From assembly GCA_022494885.1 (NCBI GenBank), contig JAGVSM010000491.1:1-64000 (forward strand): a stretch of 64,000 nucleotides of DNA, read 5' to 3'. Position 1 is the first letter of the stretch. Each line of letters begins with the position of its first letter. Below the pieces are notes generated by a model. It did not search any database, was not told the DNA's origin, and was given only the letters and a program-made list of their open reading frames with translations. This document shows positions 52,150 to 63,865 of the stretch, piece after piece. The position numbers and the translations under genes were made by a program. This DNA is from Micrasema longulum. Its lineage: Eukaryota > Arthropoda > Insecta > Trichoptera > Brachycentridae.

Positions 52150-53130
52150 ATAATTAACAAATATTCAGACAGTTTTAAAAACAAGGTATTTATGTACATC
52201 TATATTATTTATATTAAAAAACACACAATGAAAATAACAAAAACCTAACAAAAGCTCTACACTTGTGGATCAGTTGATTCAATATTCGTATGGGCGAATG
52301 AGACAATCCATTTTACTTCTACCTAGCTTCACTATCCATTTTTTATAGCCTTTTTAAACATTTTCTCTTTACTCATTGTTTTAATAGATAGTGAAAGTAG
52401 GTTATAGATTTATAAAATTATAAACTGGTTGTTACATACATAGTTTATAATAACGTACGTACATAGTTAATAATAACTTCTCTAATATAGCAAAAACTCG
52501 TGTTAAGAGAGGGAGTTCGTTTTACATTTATTTTTACACAAATAGTATCTATACACATTTGTTTTTAATTGATTTACATTTTATTTTGACTATTTAAAAC
52601 AGATTCTTTAAAATAAGATATAATTTTTTTAAAAGATACACAATTTTCTATTGTATGGAGTTCAGGATAGGATCTGGGTGGGTCAAAAGTCTAAAGTTTT
52701 TTTATAAATTTAGATTAAAATGTTAATATTTGGTATTGATTTTAAGATTTCTGAGAGATTTTGAATTATTTTTTTTTCAACATATGAATAATTATTTAAG
52801 CTGCATTTGAGTTTCGGGAATTTTTGCATTTGTGGGTTTTTTTTTTTTTTAAAGTTTATATGGATAGATGATTTTTTGAATACGTCACCAATTGAGGGTT
52901 TATCTATTCTTTTAAAAAAAATATTTAAATGATAAGTACTAGGCTTTAAGAATATAATTTTATCGATGGTTTTTTGGGCAATAAAAAGTGGACGTAAATT
53001 TGTCTTATAAATTCCTCCCCAGCCTATGATTCCATACAGCAGAATACTGTATGATGGCTTAGTAAACAGTTTTAATATTTTTTGGAGAGAATATGTTTCT
53101 AAATCAAATAAATGTGTAAAAAAGTTAATA
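52150..53130 (-). pseudogene. LINE-A-like remnant
   Basis: Between about 53070 and 52850 the minus strand reads SILLYGIIGWGGIYKTNLRP, IAQKTIDKIIFLKPSTY, matching LINE-A LLHYGIVGWGGAYANILNP and the residues after it. The remainder is AT-rich and frame-broken. Boundaries are uncertain. Confidence 0.6.
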
Positions 53131-53219
53131 TACTTCCATAATTTTTTGGTTTTTTCAACATATATGAATTGAAATTTTCGATTTACTTGGTTTTTTTTTA
53201 AATCCTGTTTTGATTACAT

Positions 53220-53642
53220 TAATGAGCACACACTATTTATATATGTACATACATTTTTCCTATGTTTAAAATATATTCAAATAAATGGCTATTCTTTAAT
53301 TTTAATTGTATTATTTTTCTCTATTTTCCTACTTTAAAAAAATGTTTTTTAAGCCCTTTTATCTGCTTTTGTTCTGTTTTTTCTTTTCTATCTTCTTAAT
53401 AATACTTTTCAAACATCAAAAACCAAATAATATATGTTAATTATTTTTTATGTATACAGTATTATGTCTGTACTCTTTTATTTGATTTTTTATTAAAACT
53501 TATGTCTGAGCACTCGATGATAAACTATTATTTAATAGTTTATCAGGACAAAATATGTTTTAATACTTTATTTTCTTTATTATTATGTATTAATATTGTA
53601 ATAATGTGTGTATTTTGTGAATAAAAGACTATGAAAAAAAAA
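53220..53642 (+). mobile_element. LINE 3' UTR with perfect hairpin and poly(A)
   Basis: GATAAACTATTA (53519-53530) pairs perfectly with TAATAGTTTATC (53533-53544). AATAAAAGACTATG and a pure A-run end at 53642, exactly where LINE-E resumes. No coding part is recognised. Confidence 0.55.
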
Positions 53643-53644
53643 AT

Positions 53645-53800
53645 GCACGGATCTCGACATTTATTCACTTATCGTACATAGTTTTACGACACATTCGCCT
53701 AAGAAATTGCACTTAAACTGCATTCAGTCTAATTTCCTCTTTGTTTTTTCCAATTTCTTACTTCGCTCTGATAAAAACAATGTATTATTCGTAAAGAGTT
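53645..53800 (-). pseudogene. LINE-E piece (right part of the interrupted copy)
   Basis: In reverse: TCTCGACATTTATTC, ACATAGTTTTACGACACATT, CGCCTAAGAAATTGCAC, TGCATTCAGTCTAATTTC, continuing the LINE-E alignment (12345-12460) where 51395 stopped. Confidence 0.72.
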
Positions 53801-55080
53801 CAGGATCTTACTGAAGTTGTTTTAACGTATGGTCCATAGTAAATTGAGTGTACCATCTCATAATCTAAATTGAGGGTAAAATGGCAATCTATTTACGATG
53901 CTGTCCAAAATACACAAAAATACCATACAACCACCTTCACAAGACCATGAAAAGTCCCATCAAACAACCATAATCCTATAAATCCCCTAACTCTGGTAGA
54001 AATCATTGTGAGGGGTGTCTTTATTTGTGAATTAGCATTATTTCTGCTGAATAGCTTTTGGTTATGGTGGAATTAGAGGGATGGCTTTTTAAGGGGTGAA
54101 AAATATTACGTAGGAATATATTATTATGATCCCAGGAATGATTTTATTTTGGATTTAAGTAGTTAGTATTAGTAGTTGTATTAATGACATTTTTAATTGC
54201 CATTTATTTAATGCACAAAATACACAATATTATTATAGAGCACAATTACAATTTTTTTATGTCACGACATTATTTAACGGGTTTTCTGTATTGGCAGCAA
54301 ATTTCTGGGTTGTGTGTATCTTTATGAACAAATAAGCATAGGCAAGAAATACTATTGGCATAAGGCATAATAACACGAAAATATACTACCAGTAATTACC
54401 GAGATCTTTTAAGTCTTTAAGTCTGACTTTACGATTTAATCTAGCTTTTCTCGTTTTTCAATTAAAAAAAAAAACACGGAAACCTATTGGATAATAAAAT
54501 AATTCGAAACTAACCTATGTTTTCAAATCTTACTGTGGATTTTGAATGCATTTAAAAAATAAATTTCAAAATTATGTTTTTAATTTACAAAACTACACAT
54601 ATATTTTCTTCTTTTTTCAATTTGATTTATTGATATTATCAAAAGTAGTATAGAAAACATAAATAGAATAAATGAAGAAACATGTAAAAAAACCAATAAC
54701 AGATATTCATAAATATACAATAAACATAAAAAGTATAGAATGAGCGTGTGTGTTTGCATGCGAGGGTGTGTATTTGTGTGTGACAGTAAATATGAATTTG
54801 TAATAATTTTTTATTGCGTAGAAAAAAATTGACAGATAAATTCAAATTTTGAAACAGAAAATTTGAATTTCTTAATTAATTTTGTTTGTAAGAATATTTT
54901 TGTTCTGTATTTTCCCAAATGTTTAATTATCACACTTTTGACCATAGGGACAGTCCAAAGTAAGAAGATGCTGAAAATTAAGTGAAAAATATAGACCCAA
55001 TAAGCAAATTATTTATATAAAATCTTTAATAAAACTAACAATAAAACTTCTTGGTATAATTTCACTCTTATTTAATTTGA
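53800..55080. other. No gene seen
   Basis: AT-rich anonymous DNA; the T-rich start near 54600 may be a LINE tail in reverse. Confidence 0.4.
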
Positions 55081-55082
55081 CC

Positions 55083-55120
55083 AACGAGCGCTTTCGCCTA
55101 AGAAGGCATCTTCAAGACTG
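55083..55120 (-). repeat. Hammerhead-like motif, copy 3 (different family)
   Basis: In reverse: CTTGAAGAT, hairpin GCC-TTCTTA-GGC (55096-55107), then GAAA. The geometry resembles CUGANGA-stem II-GAAA but the first core base pattern is altered. The sequence differs from 27385 and 41676. Confidence 0.3.
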
Positions 55121-55124
55121 ACTG

Positions 55125-55610
55125 ACAGGACTGAAAAGATCTGAATCTTATTGTTGTATGATTCTTTAGTACTCGATACGTCCCCTCTCTAGCAATAAAC
55201 ACTCGAAAATGTTTATAGACTATTAAACTAATCCAATGAGTCGTAATGCCAAATGTGTCGTATTATCAGCGCTATGATTTTTTAAAGTTTTGTATTTCTA
55301 AAATTAATCCGCGTGGGACGTTTTAAGTTCTCTTCCACTTTTTTGTATCAGTTCTTGCGATTGGTCCGTTGACGGTAAGTAAACCGGGATTCTTCCACAA
55401 CTCTATAATCATCAGTATATTCATAATTCATATGAACTAGCGACGTCGTTGAAAGTAGTTCGTTTTTATTAAAGTATTTTTTCGTGCATTTTAAAGAAAC
55501 TTGGCCGTAAAATTTAAAGCTCCAATTTTGACCGCGCGTAAGAAAACATTTTTTGTATCCACTTTTCCGTAGGGCTAAAGTTTCTCATTGGAGCGTGCTT
55601 GATCTTAAAT
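55125..55610. other. No gene seen
   Basis: Mixed AT-rich DNA. Nothing supported. Confidence 0.35.
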
Positions 55611-55616
55611 TAAATA

Positions 55617-55664
55617 AATATTAAAATATATTTGATAGGCACATTATTAATGGACCCTCAAAAC
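55617..55664 (+). repeat. Exact 48-bp direct repeat, unit 1
   Basis: Identical over 48 bases (start AATATTAAAATATATTTGAT, end TGGACCCTCAAAAC) to 57885-57932, with no similarity continuing on either side. Confidence 0.95.
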
Positions 55665-55669
55665 AATAA

Positions 55670-56115
55670 AATGACAATATCAACAGACAAATAAATTATA
55701 TCTGATCATCCCTCTATTTCGTCGCAATTTCGTCAATAAGCCGGGTATATTTCTTTCGGAATAGAATCGCCCCTTTACGGATTCGAGTCGGTTCCATACA
55801 GGAGGCAAACACACGCGCAGGACACGTGGCGCTAAATAAAATTTGATACCATTATCAATAAAGTGTGAAATTGCAATACTATCCTTTATATTCTTACATC
55901 CCCCGACGGTCTTTTTGTATCAGATTAGCCCTCAATCCCCTCTAAGTGGTTTGTGCCCAGAAATGATACAGCGACATTTTATATCCCTATTTATTTATCA
56001 CCGGACACAGCGTAATCCTCACACGCTGACACGAAATCCAATAAAACGGAAAAACTTAAATAAGAATAAAAAAACTAAAACCTAAAACATGGATGAAAGA
56101 CAAATAATAATGGTA
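55670..56115. other. No gene seen
   Basis: An 80-codon frame at 55843-56085 lacks family resemblance. Nothing else supported. Confidence 0.35.
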
Positions 56116-56120
56116 ATATA

Positions 56121-57055
56121 TCGAGACTTTACTGACAGAATGCATTAAGTCAACAGTCTTTATATATTTAAAATATTTTTAAATATAGGTGCCAAAATGT
56201 TAACGAAAAGGCGGACTGTAAATGAAAATCGAATTTCATTCAGTTTTGTGATTTGGAAATATTTGATAAAGGATAGGAACATGGAATGGATACCTACCTT
56301 TAATATGATCTAAATGTTCTTAAATTTCTGGTACTGGATGACAAAATGAACTATGAAATATAACCGTTTAGTTTCATTATGTTAAGTAAATGACAAATGA
56401 TTTCAAATTTTACGCTATGCCTCGAATAAAGATTACTCTTTTAAAGCTTTAAAATTAAAATAACTGCACATATAAATAGTGTAGCGAGAGATTTTTTTGA
56501 AAAATATATGTAAATCAATAAACGTAGTACTTTATATAATTGGTACACACATTATTTATAGTTTTATGTATTTTATTGCTTTATATTTGTTTTATTATAT
56601 ATTATTTAAGTTTAAGTAACATGTATTCTTGGCACATATATATACTTTATATTTGTATCAAAATGATTTTTAATTTCTTACATTTGATTAGCTAGGCATT
56701 TATAATTAAGTAGTTTTTGTCTTTCTTTTTTATGTTATTGTTTTATTAGTACAGGACTACTCACGCTCTAAAGATAAAAAATTTCCATGTTAGAACAGGC
56801 TGTGCCATGTTATATGGAGACTATCATAAACAGAGAGCACTCCGTTTTCATTTTACATTAGTTGGTTTTATATAGATTTGTTATTAAGTATGTATATTAT
56901 ATTGTTTGCAATAAATTTATAAATAAAAATAAAATAAACAAATATAAAAGAAAATTCTCAGAAAAATAATGCGTTGAAAGAAAAAGAAAGCTTTAAATGC
57001 GATTATCTCGGAACTTGATTTATTGACTTAATGCATTATGTCAGTAAAGCCTCGA
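56121..57055. mobile_element. TA-flanked element with 35-bp inverted ends
   Basis: Left end TCGAGACTTTACTGACAGAA, TGCATTAAGTCAA; right end read inward TCGAGGCTTTACTGACATAA, TGCATTAAGTCAA. TA at 56119-56120 and 57056-57057. The interior carries what looks like a LINE 3' tail at 56570-56945 (ending CAATAAATTTATAAATAAAA). No transposase seen. Confidence 0.75.
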
Positions 57056-57069
57056 TATGATATGGGATC

Positions 57070-57235
57070 CACAGGGTTGCTGACCAGAATTAGATCTGGG
57101 CTGGTTATATAGCTAGAACCGCGGACTCTTGATCTGATCGACTAAAAAAGACTTGGAATAGGGACCTAGAACAGGCGGAAAAATTGTCGGCAGGCCTCGG
57201 GCAAGGTGGTCTGATGGCGTAAGACGGGTTGAAGG
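57070..57235 (+). pseudogene. LINE ORF2 C-terminal fragment
   Basis: Reads WAGYIARTADS, then RTGGKIVGRPRARWSDGVRR and VEGSGRML before a stop. The W-Gh-aR and GRPxxRWxDdv blocks are characteristic of a common insect LINE C-terminus. Confidence 0.7.
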
Positions 57236-57239
57236 AAGT

Positions 57240-57880
57240 GGTAGGATGCTGTGATGAAGATAAATTAATACGACAAATCTTCTCGTCCTATCTTCGTCGG
57301 TGTCATATCTATAGTTTACACCTCTCACATTTACAATTCGTATTCTTATCGATATCGTCAAAAATTATCTATAAATGTCGCTATCATATTGTCAGAAGAG
57401 CGTATCGATGCATTCCTATTACCATCTTTACGTCTAAAATGTTTCTGTGTCCCGGCGGGTGAGGTTAACATTTTATGTACGTGAAATAGAACCAGAAAAA
57501 AGTGGCATAATCACAAATAACTATCGACGAGCTTAAAAACATGCTAAGCATGATACTAATAATGAACATGCTTAAGTTCTCGCAGTCATAAGTCAACTAG
57601 TATGTAATCTCTAAGTCAACGCTCGTGTCGGTTTGTTTTTTGTTTTCCTCGTAAATAAATACAGTTTACTGGCGAAAAATCGGCATTTACTGTGAAAAAA
57701 TATTACAATATATTGCATTTGCAAAATAGTAAAGAGTACAAAAAAGTTATAATTTAATTACAATTACAATGGCGACTGCTTTTCTTGACATTTGGCTTGT
57801 CAACCGCCGGCTAAATGAAATAAATAGCATGATAAATAATAAATAAATAAATGAAAACAGCGGTTTTGGAACATTTTCTA
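57240..57880. other. No gene seen; weak R4 trace
   Basis: At about 57478-57500 GTGAAATAGAACCAGAAAAA recalls R4. Otherwise anonymous. Confidence 0.35.
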
Positions 57881-57884
57881 TATG

Positions 57885-57932
57885 AATATTAAAATATATT
57901 TGATAGGCACATTATTAATGGACCCTCAAAAC
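57885..57932 (+). repeat. Exact 48-bp direct repeat, unit 2
   Basis: See 55617-55664; separation start to start is 2268 bp. Confidence 0.95.
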
Positions 57933-58097
57933 CACCAGTGAAATTAAAATATGTGATTGCGCAGCAGGATTATACGTCGCGAAACGTAAATATTTTAATA
58001 TTAGGTGTTCACGGATGTTGCATTATGATCGCGAATACGATAAACAACTATGGTGAGAAATTGTTATCACGTCGCTTATTACCACGTCGATAGTTAT

Positions 58098-58157
58098 TTG
58101 TTATTGAGCTACTGGACGAGTGTTTTCGACTCATTCATTAGTCAAAATACAGAAAAA

Positions 58158-58202
<45 letters not shown>

Positions 58203-58445
58203 GTATAATAGTTGACGCAGTCTCATACCATTCTTGAGGACCAGGATTTGATTCCTGGCAGGGTAGGCAAAAAAATATATTAAAGGTGGTTTTGCACTAC
58301 AATCGGTTCTAGACTGAAGCGTCAGATTCATTACCTTACCTTCTATAAAACAAAAATGATCCAGATACGGTGCAATTGTAGACGAGTACCAATGCAGTGC
58401 TCTATGCACCATTGAGTGCGGATAGGGAAATAATTATGACATTAT
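58098..58445 (+). mobile_element. R4 module, (TA)n expansion, then SINE-2
   Basis: GGACGAGTGTTTTCGACTC (R4), a (TA)n run at 58158-58199, then a tRNA-like head (TAGTATAATAGTTGACGC, GGATTTGATTCCTGG). The SINE-2 body follows (TTCTAGACTGAAGCGTCAG, CACCATTGAGTGCGGATAGG). Confidence 0.72.
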
Positions 58446-58774
58446 ATACACAAATACATTATTTTTATTTTTTGAATTACTTTATATTTGAAGTTTTTAC
58501 TATTTAATATGTATTTTTGTGAGGTAAAAGGCATTAGGTGCTATGTATAAACATAAATAAATAAAATATTAAAATTCAAATAAAAAATGTCGAATACCAA
58601 CATTTTCACTAATATCCACATCTCAGAGTACCGAAATATATTTTTCCCTCCTTTTAATTCTTCAATCTGTTTCCCGCCAATCGCTATCTCATGACGTCAC
58701 TTTAATCCTCAAGCAGAATGCAAATCTCATTGTATCTTTTCACAGATAACGGAATCATGTATGAGATTACCAGT

Positions 58775-58860
58775 AATGTGTGGGAGCCTCGCGCCTCCCG
58801 TGGGATCCGAACCTGAGACCGTCGGTGCGCGATTTAACCAGTAAGCTATTTACTCCTCTC
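58775..58860 (-). mobile_element. tRNA-like SINE head or tRNA pseudogene
   Basis: In reverse: TTACTGGTTAAATCGCGC resembles an A box and GTCTCAGGTTCGGATCCCAC a B box. No closed acceptor stem. Confidence 0.45.
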
Positions 58861-58869
58861 CTGTCGCCA

Positions 58870-59150
58870 CGCGTCACGGGGATAAATAGAGAATAATGGG
58901 AAAAGTATTTTGTTTCGGGGATTAAGAGGTCAAAATAGCGTGGGTACTTTTGTGTTTGAAATTGACAAATGCAAAGTCAGTTAAATAAAAAAAATAGTTT
59001 CAAAAAGTTGAAAGTTAAATAATTGTTGCGTTTTTGCTAAAATAGTTCATTTTACCTTATTTTACTTTTTTTTTTTTCATGAAAGTCATTTTATCAATTT
59101 TGACGAAAGCGCAACGATTAAAATATAAGCTCATTAAATCTCCGAGAAAA
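58870..59150. other. No gene seen
   Basis: AT-rich. Confidence 0.35.
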
Positions 59151-59154
59151 GTAC

Positions 59155-59640
59155 GCCTCTTGGTGTAAGGGTTGCCGTGTTTGATTGCCATGGTTGAGGT
59201 CCTGATTTTGATTCCTAGGAGAGTCAACATGGAATATGATGGGCTCTGAAATATTTCACAGCTAGATACACTGCATACGTTTACTTATTTTACATTTTAT
59301 ATACGTAAAAGGGCGGGAATATTGTCTTACGGCAATTTTTTCTTACGTACCTAAACCGCTTAGATTGAGAAAATAAGAAGTATATGGACATATTCTAGGT
59401 ATATTAATCACAACAGAATATAACAATTTTGTACAAAATTAGAAACTAAAATTAATTTAAAAATCTACACTATACTATGAAGAGAGAGGAGGGATGGAAA
59501 GGAAAAAAGAAGTAGAAAGGAAAAGCTCAAATATTTAGATAGTGACATTGCATAATTTATACTTAACCTACCTGCATATACTTCACCAATGCAGTTCCAT
59601 ATGCACTATATGGTGCGGATTAGAGTTTGATGATGATGAA
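59155..59640 (+). mobile_element. SINE-2-like head and tail, separated
   Basis: Head at 59155-59240 (CCTCTTGGTGTAAGGGTTG, TTTTGATTCCTAGGAG). A tail-like part at about 59575-59640 (CCAATGCAGTTCCATATGC, GGTGCGGATTAGAG, GATGATGATG). The 330 bp between them is anonymous, so this may be an interrupted copy. Confidence 0.45.
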
Positions 59641-59784
59641 GTTTTTATAGCTACTTGCAAGATGATTGCATATTTAAAATTAATAATAAAAAAATCTTTC
59701 GTTAAAATCATAATTTTTACACCAGGAAATGTATTCTTCATCCGCACGGACCCAGACCAAATAAATAAATGTTGGTATATTTTA

Positions 59785-60320
59785 TCTTCTTCTTCTTTTT
59801 CCTGGCTGTTTGTCCCATTTACTTTGGGTCAGTCTTCTTAGTCTTCAGTCTACAGGTCGGACTAGGAGATTTGTTGTTTGGTTTCTGTTTTACGGCCGGT
59901 TGCCACCTGACGCCAATACACCCCTCTTGCTAACTGGGGCTTAAGGTGCCACCGCTGACTACTGTTCTTATGCTGCCATCCTCAACACAACGTCCTGCCT
60001 GGCGCCGTTTCTAATAGCCCATAGCCCGAAGCATGTCCGGGTGGCCTGAGAGAAGATTTAAGCCACTACCGCCTGTTCTTCCGTACTGATGCACTTCATC
60101 TACACCATCACAGCCATTGCAGTCCCGGGCAAGGAATCACGTTATACCCCGCAATGCTGGGTCCTCACCCAAACTTAGCCACCTAAACTCTTCGGTCTAC
60201 TGAAGTGAAAGGTGCCTACCCCCGCGATATGGACGCGCTGAATGAGAATTACTCCAGCGAGAACTGAGATGGTGACTCAGTTCCCCAGGAGCCGGGTGAG
60301 TGGCTTCATTTAAGTATATA
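59785..60320. repeat. TCTTC run followed by GC-rich unassigned block and (TA)n
   Basis: 59785-59800 is a TCTTCTTCTTC run, the reverse of the GAA tails at 33836 and 46930. 59880-60290 is strikingly GC-rich for this window and closed by many stops in all frames. It ends at a TA run at 60316-60332. Probably a decayed retroelement end in minus orientation; not proven. Confidence 0.4.
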
Positions 60321-60589
60321 TATATATATATAAGATAGATGCATATGGCAAGATCTACTGTCTACATAAAATAAATAAAAGTCACTTACGCCAAAAGGCA
60401 GCCCTTGCTTTTAAAATTACACCAGCTAGCGGACTTTGTCTACATCCTGTTAATGACAGAAAAGCTTCGATTCGCCGATTTGTAGATATGTATTCGGCAT
60501 ACAAAATTAAATCCAAAGATTGGTCGCCTGATTATAATATGGTCTATAGCAGTCATAATGTGATCGTTACAACATATATATGGTTAAAG

Positions 60590-61060
60590 ATATTAAATAG
60601 CGCCATTTTTGTAAAAATCACCTCAATAAAGTCCAGTCAATAAATATATCAGTACGTCTTGCAGATACAAAATGTATGGATGGATGGTTGGTTGGGGTTT
60701 TAGTTCCTCGTTCCCAATTAAAATAAATTTAAATTATAAAAGGTAGGAGCTTGATAACAGTACGTTTTGCAGCTACGGAGTGCATGGACGGAAGGAAATC
60801 TAGCCCCTATTTATACATTTTCAAAATTGCCAAAGAAATTTAATATACTCGTATTAATGAAATTCGAAAAAATAAATAAAAACGAGTAAGATAACAACAC
60901 ACCTTGGAGCTATCAAGCGCATTAACAGTTGGAATTCTAGATCCCATTTACAAAATTTAGATATTTTTTAGTTGATAACATTTACATAATATGGAAGCTA
61001 GATTAGCAGTCGTCGCGTCGTGCAGCTACAGAGCCCATGGACTAGTGGAATTCTAAAAAG
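60590..61060 (+). repeat. Repeat Z copy 2 and degenerate repeat units
   Basis: 60595-60670 matches 43750-43830. Later segments repeat the phrase GTACGTTTTGCAGCTACGG, TGCATGGACGG (60760-60795), GGAGCTATCAAGCGC (60905) and CGTCGTGCAGCTACAGAG (61013), suggesting three or four diverged tandem units. Confidence 0.4.
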
Positions 61061-61189
61061 TTAAAATGATATCAATAAATTTACTAAAAATAAACCTAAA
61101 CATAGATAGTATTAAAAGTGTTCTTGCCAAAAAGTAAGCAATAAAAACTAAATAAATAAAGCACAGTTCCAATATTATGGTTAACAAAA

Positions 61190-62030
61190 TAAAGATAGAT
61201 GTCCGATGAGTAGCTTATGCAGATAGTAGGCAGATACCGCCGCCATGTGGCTTACTTGATAATTCCTGGAAGATAGTTATACACATGTGAAGTTAGAGGC
61301 ATGATGCCTATTGTTGTCTATTTTTTATTTATTTATTAAGGAAATCATACAGTCTTTATATAAATACAAGGTACAAAATAACAATTTAAAAAAGTAAACC
61401 AATTACAGATTTCACATTAATATATTATGAAAACAGGAGGAGAGGGAAAAAATAATACAATTTTAAAAATATAAAAATATAAATATTAAATAAAAAAAGG
61501 AGAAGACATTGTATATCTCCAACTATACTTTCCTCTCCTTTCTCTCTGCTTCCATGAACATTTATATTTCTTAGTAAATATTCACAACCAACAATAATTC
61601 ATTTGATGCAGGTAGTAGATGTACATGAAAAGTTCAAATTTAAATTGAAAATTATAATTAAAAGTTTAAATTAAAAGATAAAATTAAAAATTATATCTAA
61701 AATTTGGGTCTTTATTGTTTCGTTTTATAAGACGCAACATTCCTGTTCAATTCAATTTTTGACAGGTATGACAGGTAAATATATGCCCGAAGATAGATAT
61801 AATAAATATAAATAAAAATATGTCCGAAGAGTAGCTTGTGTAGATAATAAGTAGATACCGCCGCCACGTGGCTTACTGGCTGCTTGACGATTCCTGGAAG
61901 ATAGTTATGCACATGTGAAGTTACAGAGGGATGATGCCAATTGGTGTCTATTTTAGTCCGTATTGTTTCGTTTTATGAGACACAACATACACTTTTTGAC
62001 AGGTATGACATGTTAATATATGCCCACAAA
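61190..62030 (+). repeat. Tandem duplication of about 215 bp, first unit interrupted
   Basis: ATGTCCGATGAGTAGCTTAT, GATACCGCCGCCATGTGGC and TCCTGGAAGATAGTTAT (61200-61285) recur at 61817-61905. TGTTTCGTTTTATAAGACGC and TTTTTGACAGGTATGACAGG (61717-61776) recur at 61963-62012. In unit 1 the two halves are separated by 61325-61705, which begins with TTTATTTATTTATTAAGGAA, the look of a LINE tail in reverse. Confidence 0.75.
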
Positions 62031-62034
62031 CCAT

Positions 62035-62770
62035 CGCCGTAGACCAAGGCCAAACATTGTTATATTTTATCATGTAATGTCATTTAGTAATTATTTAGTT
62101 TATTGCAGCGATTTCCTGCTTATCCTTGCGGGGTGCATCCCAGTGCTAGAATGCTAATATAATGGCGTGCATGTGTTTGTTTCAGTTAGGGGAAGTGGTC
62201 CCAATATTGGACACGCGCCAGGAGCCTATCACCAGTATTAGCGGAATTAGCAAGATCCTCCCCGGGAGATAACTGACGTCTGCCGCGGATCAGATATGGC
62301 GTGCATACGCTAATACGACATACCAGAATACGCGAGGATTGCAAGGGATGCTACAATTTTACATACAGATATCTAGAACTTGTAAAATACTTGAAAGAAT
62401 TAACACTTTCTGTGAAATGAATTAACTTGTCGCCATATAAACCGGCGTTAGATTATCCCAAATTAATAATATTTAATGAGAAGTTCAGTGTTACAGGAAA
62501 TTGAATATAAACATGTTTTCTTACACGCCGTATAAATCTTAGCATTTAATTTTATGGCGACTTTTCTCAAAAACTATTTTAAGACGACACAGGTTCTAGT
62601 CAATAACCAATTCAATCAATCGATGTAATTTACAAGAAATCGATGTAATTTATAAGAACCTGCTGACGAGTTGTATGTATGCAACTCAGCAGGACTTTAA
62701 TTTAAGATGATTTTGTAAATATTTTTGAAAAATAAATTTTTGAAAAATATTAAAAAAATAGCCAATAGCC
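62035..62770. other. No gene seen
   Basis: A GC-richer patch at 62110-62345 with no family resemblance. A small inverted repeat TGCTGACGAGTTG / CAACTCAGCAGG lies near 62661-62695. Confidence 0.4.
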
Positions 62771-62940
62771 GGTGATAGATTCCCGGTTTCTGGGAAGCCA
62801 TATTTAGTGTTTATTCATACCTCGTCGGTGAGTTTACGACGACTCAACTCAACTCACTGACGACAACGCGTGACGTCACGGTGGGGTAATTTCAAAATGA
62901 CAAAACTTAAAAAAAATCATAGCGATGATAATGCGATAAA
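62770..62940 (+). repeat. Repeat Y, copy 2
   Basis: GATTCCCGGTTTCTGGGAAG, CGCGTGACGTCACGG, GACAAAACTTAAAAAAA. Partner at 27495-27660. Confidence 0.5.
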
Positions 62941-62944
62941 TTAA

Positions 62945-63330
62945 AATAAAGTTTTAAAAATTATCTTAGTTTTTTAGTCAATTATTAAATAAAAAAAATC
63001 ACTAAACTTCCTTATTGCAGTTTTTAAAAAAAAAATAGGTTTTCATTATTACATGACACGTTTGTACGAGTATTATTAAACGATAAGCGTTTAGGAAAAC
63101 TTACATGAGATTTGAGCTGAATTTGATAATTAATTAATTAGTTAATCATAATAATAAATTGTACAATCAAGAGCTTTTGGTCACATGTTACTTCAGAAGC
63201 TGTCGGTGTGGAAAAGAAAACAATCTCTTTTGCGTTATTTTTTTAATAATAATTTTGCGGCGCGCTCTGTTGTAGGTCACTTGTATTGTGCAATGTTCAG
63301 GCATGACATAAACTAGTTTTTATATACTTT
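62945..63330. other. No gene seen
   Basis: AT-rich anonymous DNA. Confidence 0.35.
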
Positions 63331-63331
63331 A

Positions 63332-63501
63332 GTTTTTTTTGCACCACAATAACCCAGTAGGCACTATTACAGTGATAAATTACTAGCTCAGAACACCCAG
63401 GCTTGAGAAAGATCGATTTTTTTTTATTCTCACGGGAAATCTAACCTGGAACCTTCCGAGCGTGGTTCAAACATTTTAACCACCTCACCACGGAGGCCGC
63501 T
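63332..63501 (-). mobile_element. SINE-1 copy
   Basis: TTTTTTTTGCACCACAATAA, CACCCAGGCTTGAGAAAG, GGAACCTTCCGAGCG, CACCACGGAGGCCGC. Reverse; the B box is mutated. Confidence 0.82.
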
Positions 63502-63532
63502 ATTTACATTATATATTATTTTTGCCCAGGTG

Positions 63533-63680
63533 GACGAAAAATACAGTTTTGTGCGTGAAAAAGAACGAGAAGAGTGTTTTTGACTCGATAGCTGCTATCA
63601 AGTAAAAATTCTGATTAAGGAAATCAAGTGGAGATAAATCAGTCTCGGTGAAAAGTGGTTGACGTTTGACGTGTATAAGT
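63533..63680 (+). mobile_element. R4 module with start of SINE-2 head
   Basis: GGACGAAAAATACAGTTTTG, TGCGTGAAAAAGAACGAG, TTTTTGACTCGATAGCTGC, GGAAATCAAGTGGAG, then AATCAGTCTCGGTG and a broken head. Confidence 0.7.
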
Positions 63681-63689
63681 GTTTAAAGT

Positions 63690-63755
63690 GTCCAGCTTTA
63701 ACCAGCCAACGACAGAACATAAGCCCTGTAAATACCTAGACATCCATATTCCCAG
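63690..63755 (+). mobile_element. FB-1 fragment
   Basis: TTTAACCAGCCAACGACAG, ATAAGCCCTGTAAATACC and AGACATCCATATTCCC. One arm only. Confidence 0.65.
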
Positions 63756-63764
63756 AATTTTTAC

Positions 63765-63865
63765 ACAAGATCCGCAATCGAGTCGAAAGTACTCGTCCAG
63801 GACTCTGATTCTATTTCACACACGGAACTGTATTCCTTGTTCGCCAGGACACATGAATTTTTATC
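63765..63865 (-). mobile_element. R4 module, solo
   Basis: In reverse: GGCGAACAAGGAATACAGTT, GTGTGAAATAGAATCAGAG, CCTGGACGAGTACTTTCGAC. It closes the window; the final 135 bases hold nothing recognised. Confidence 0.65.
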
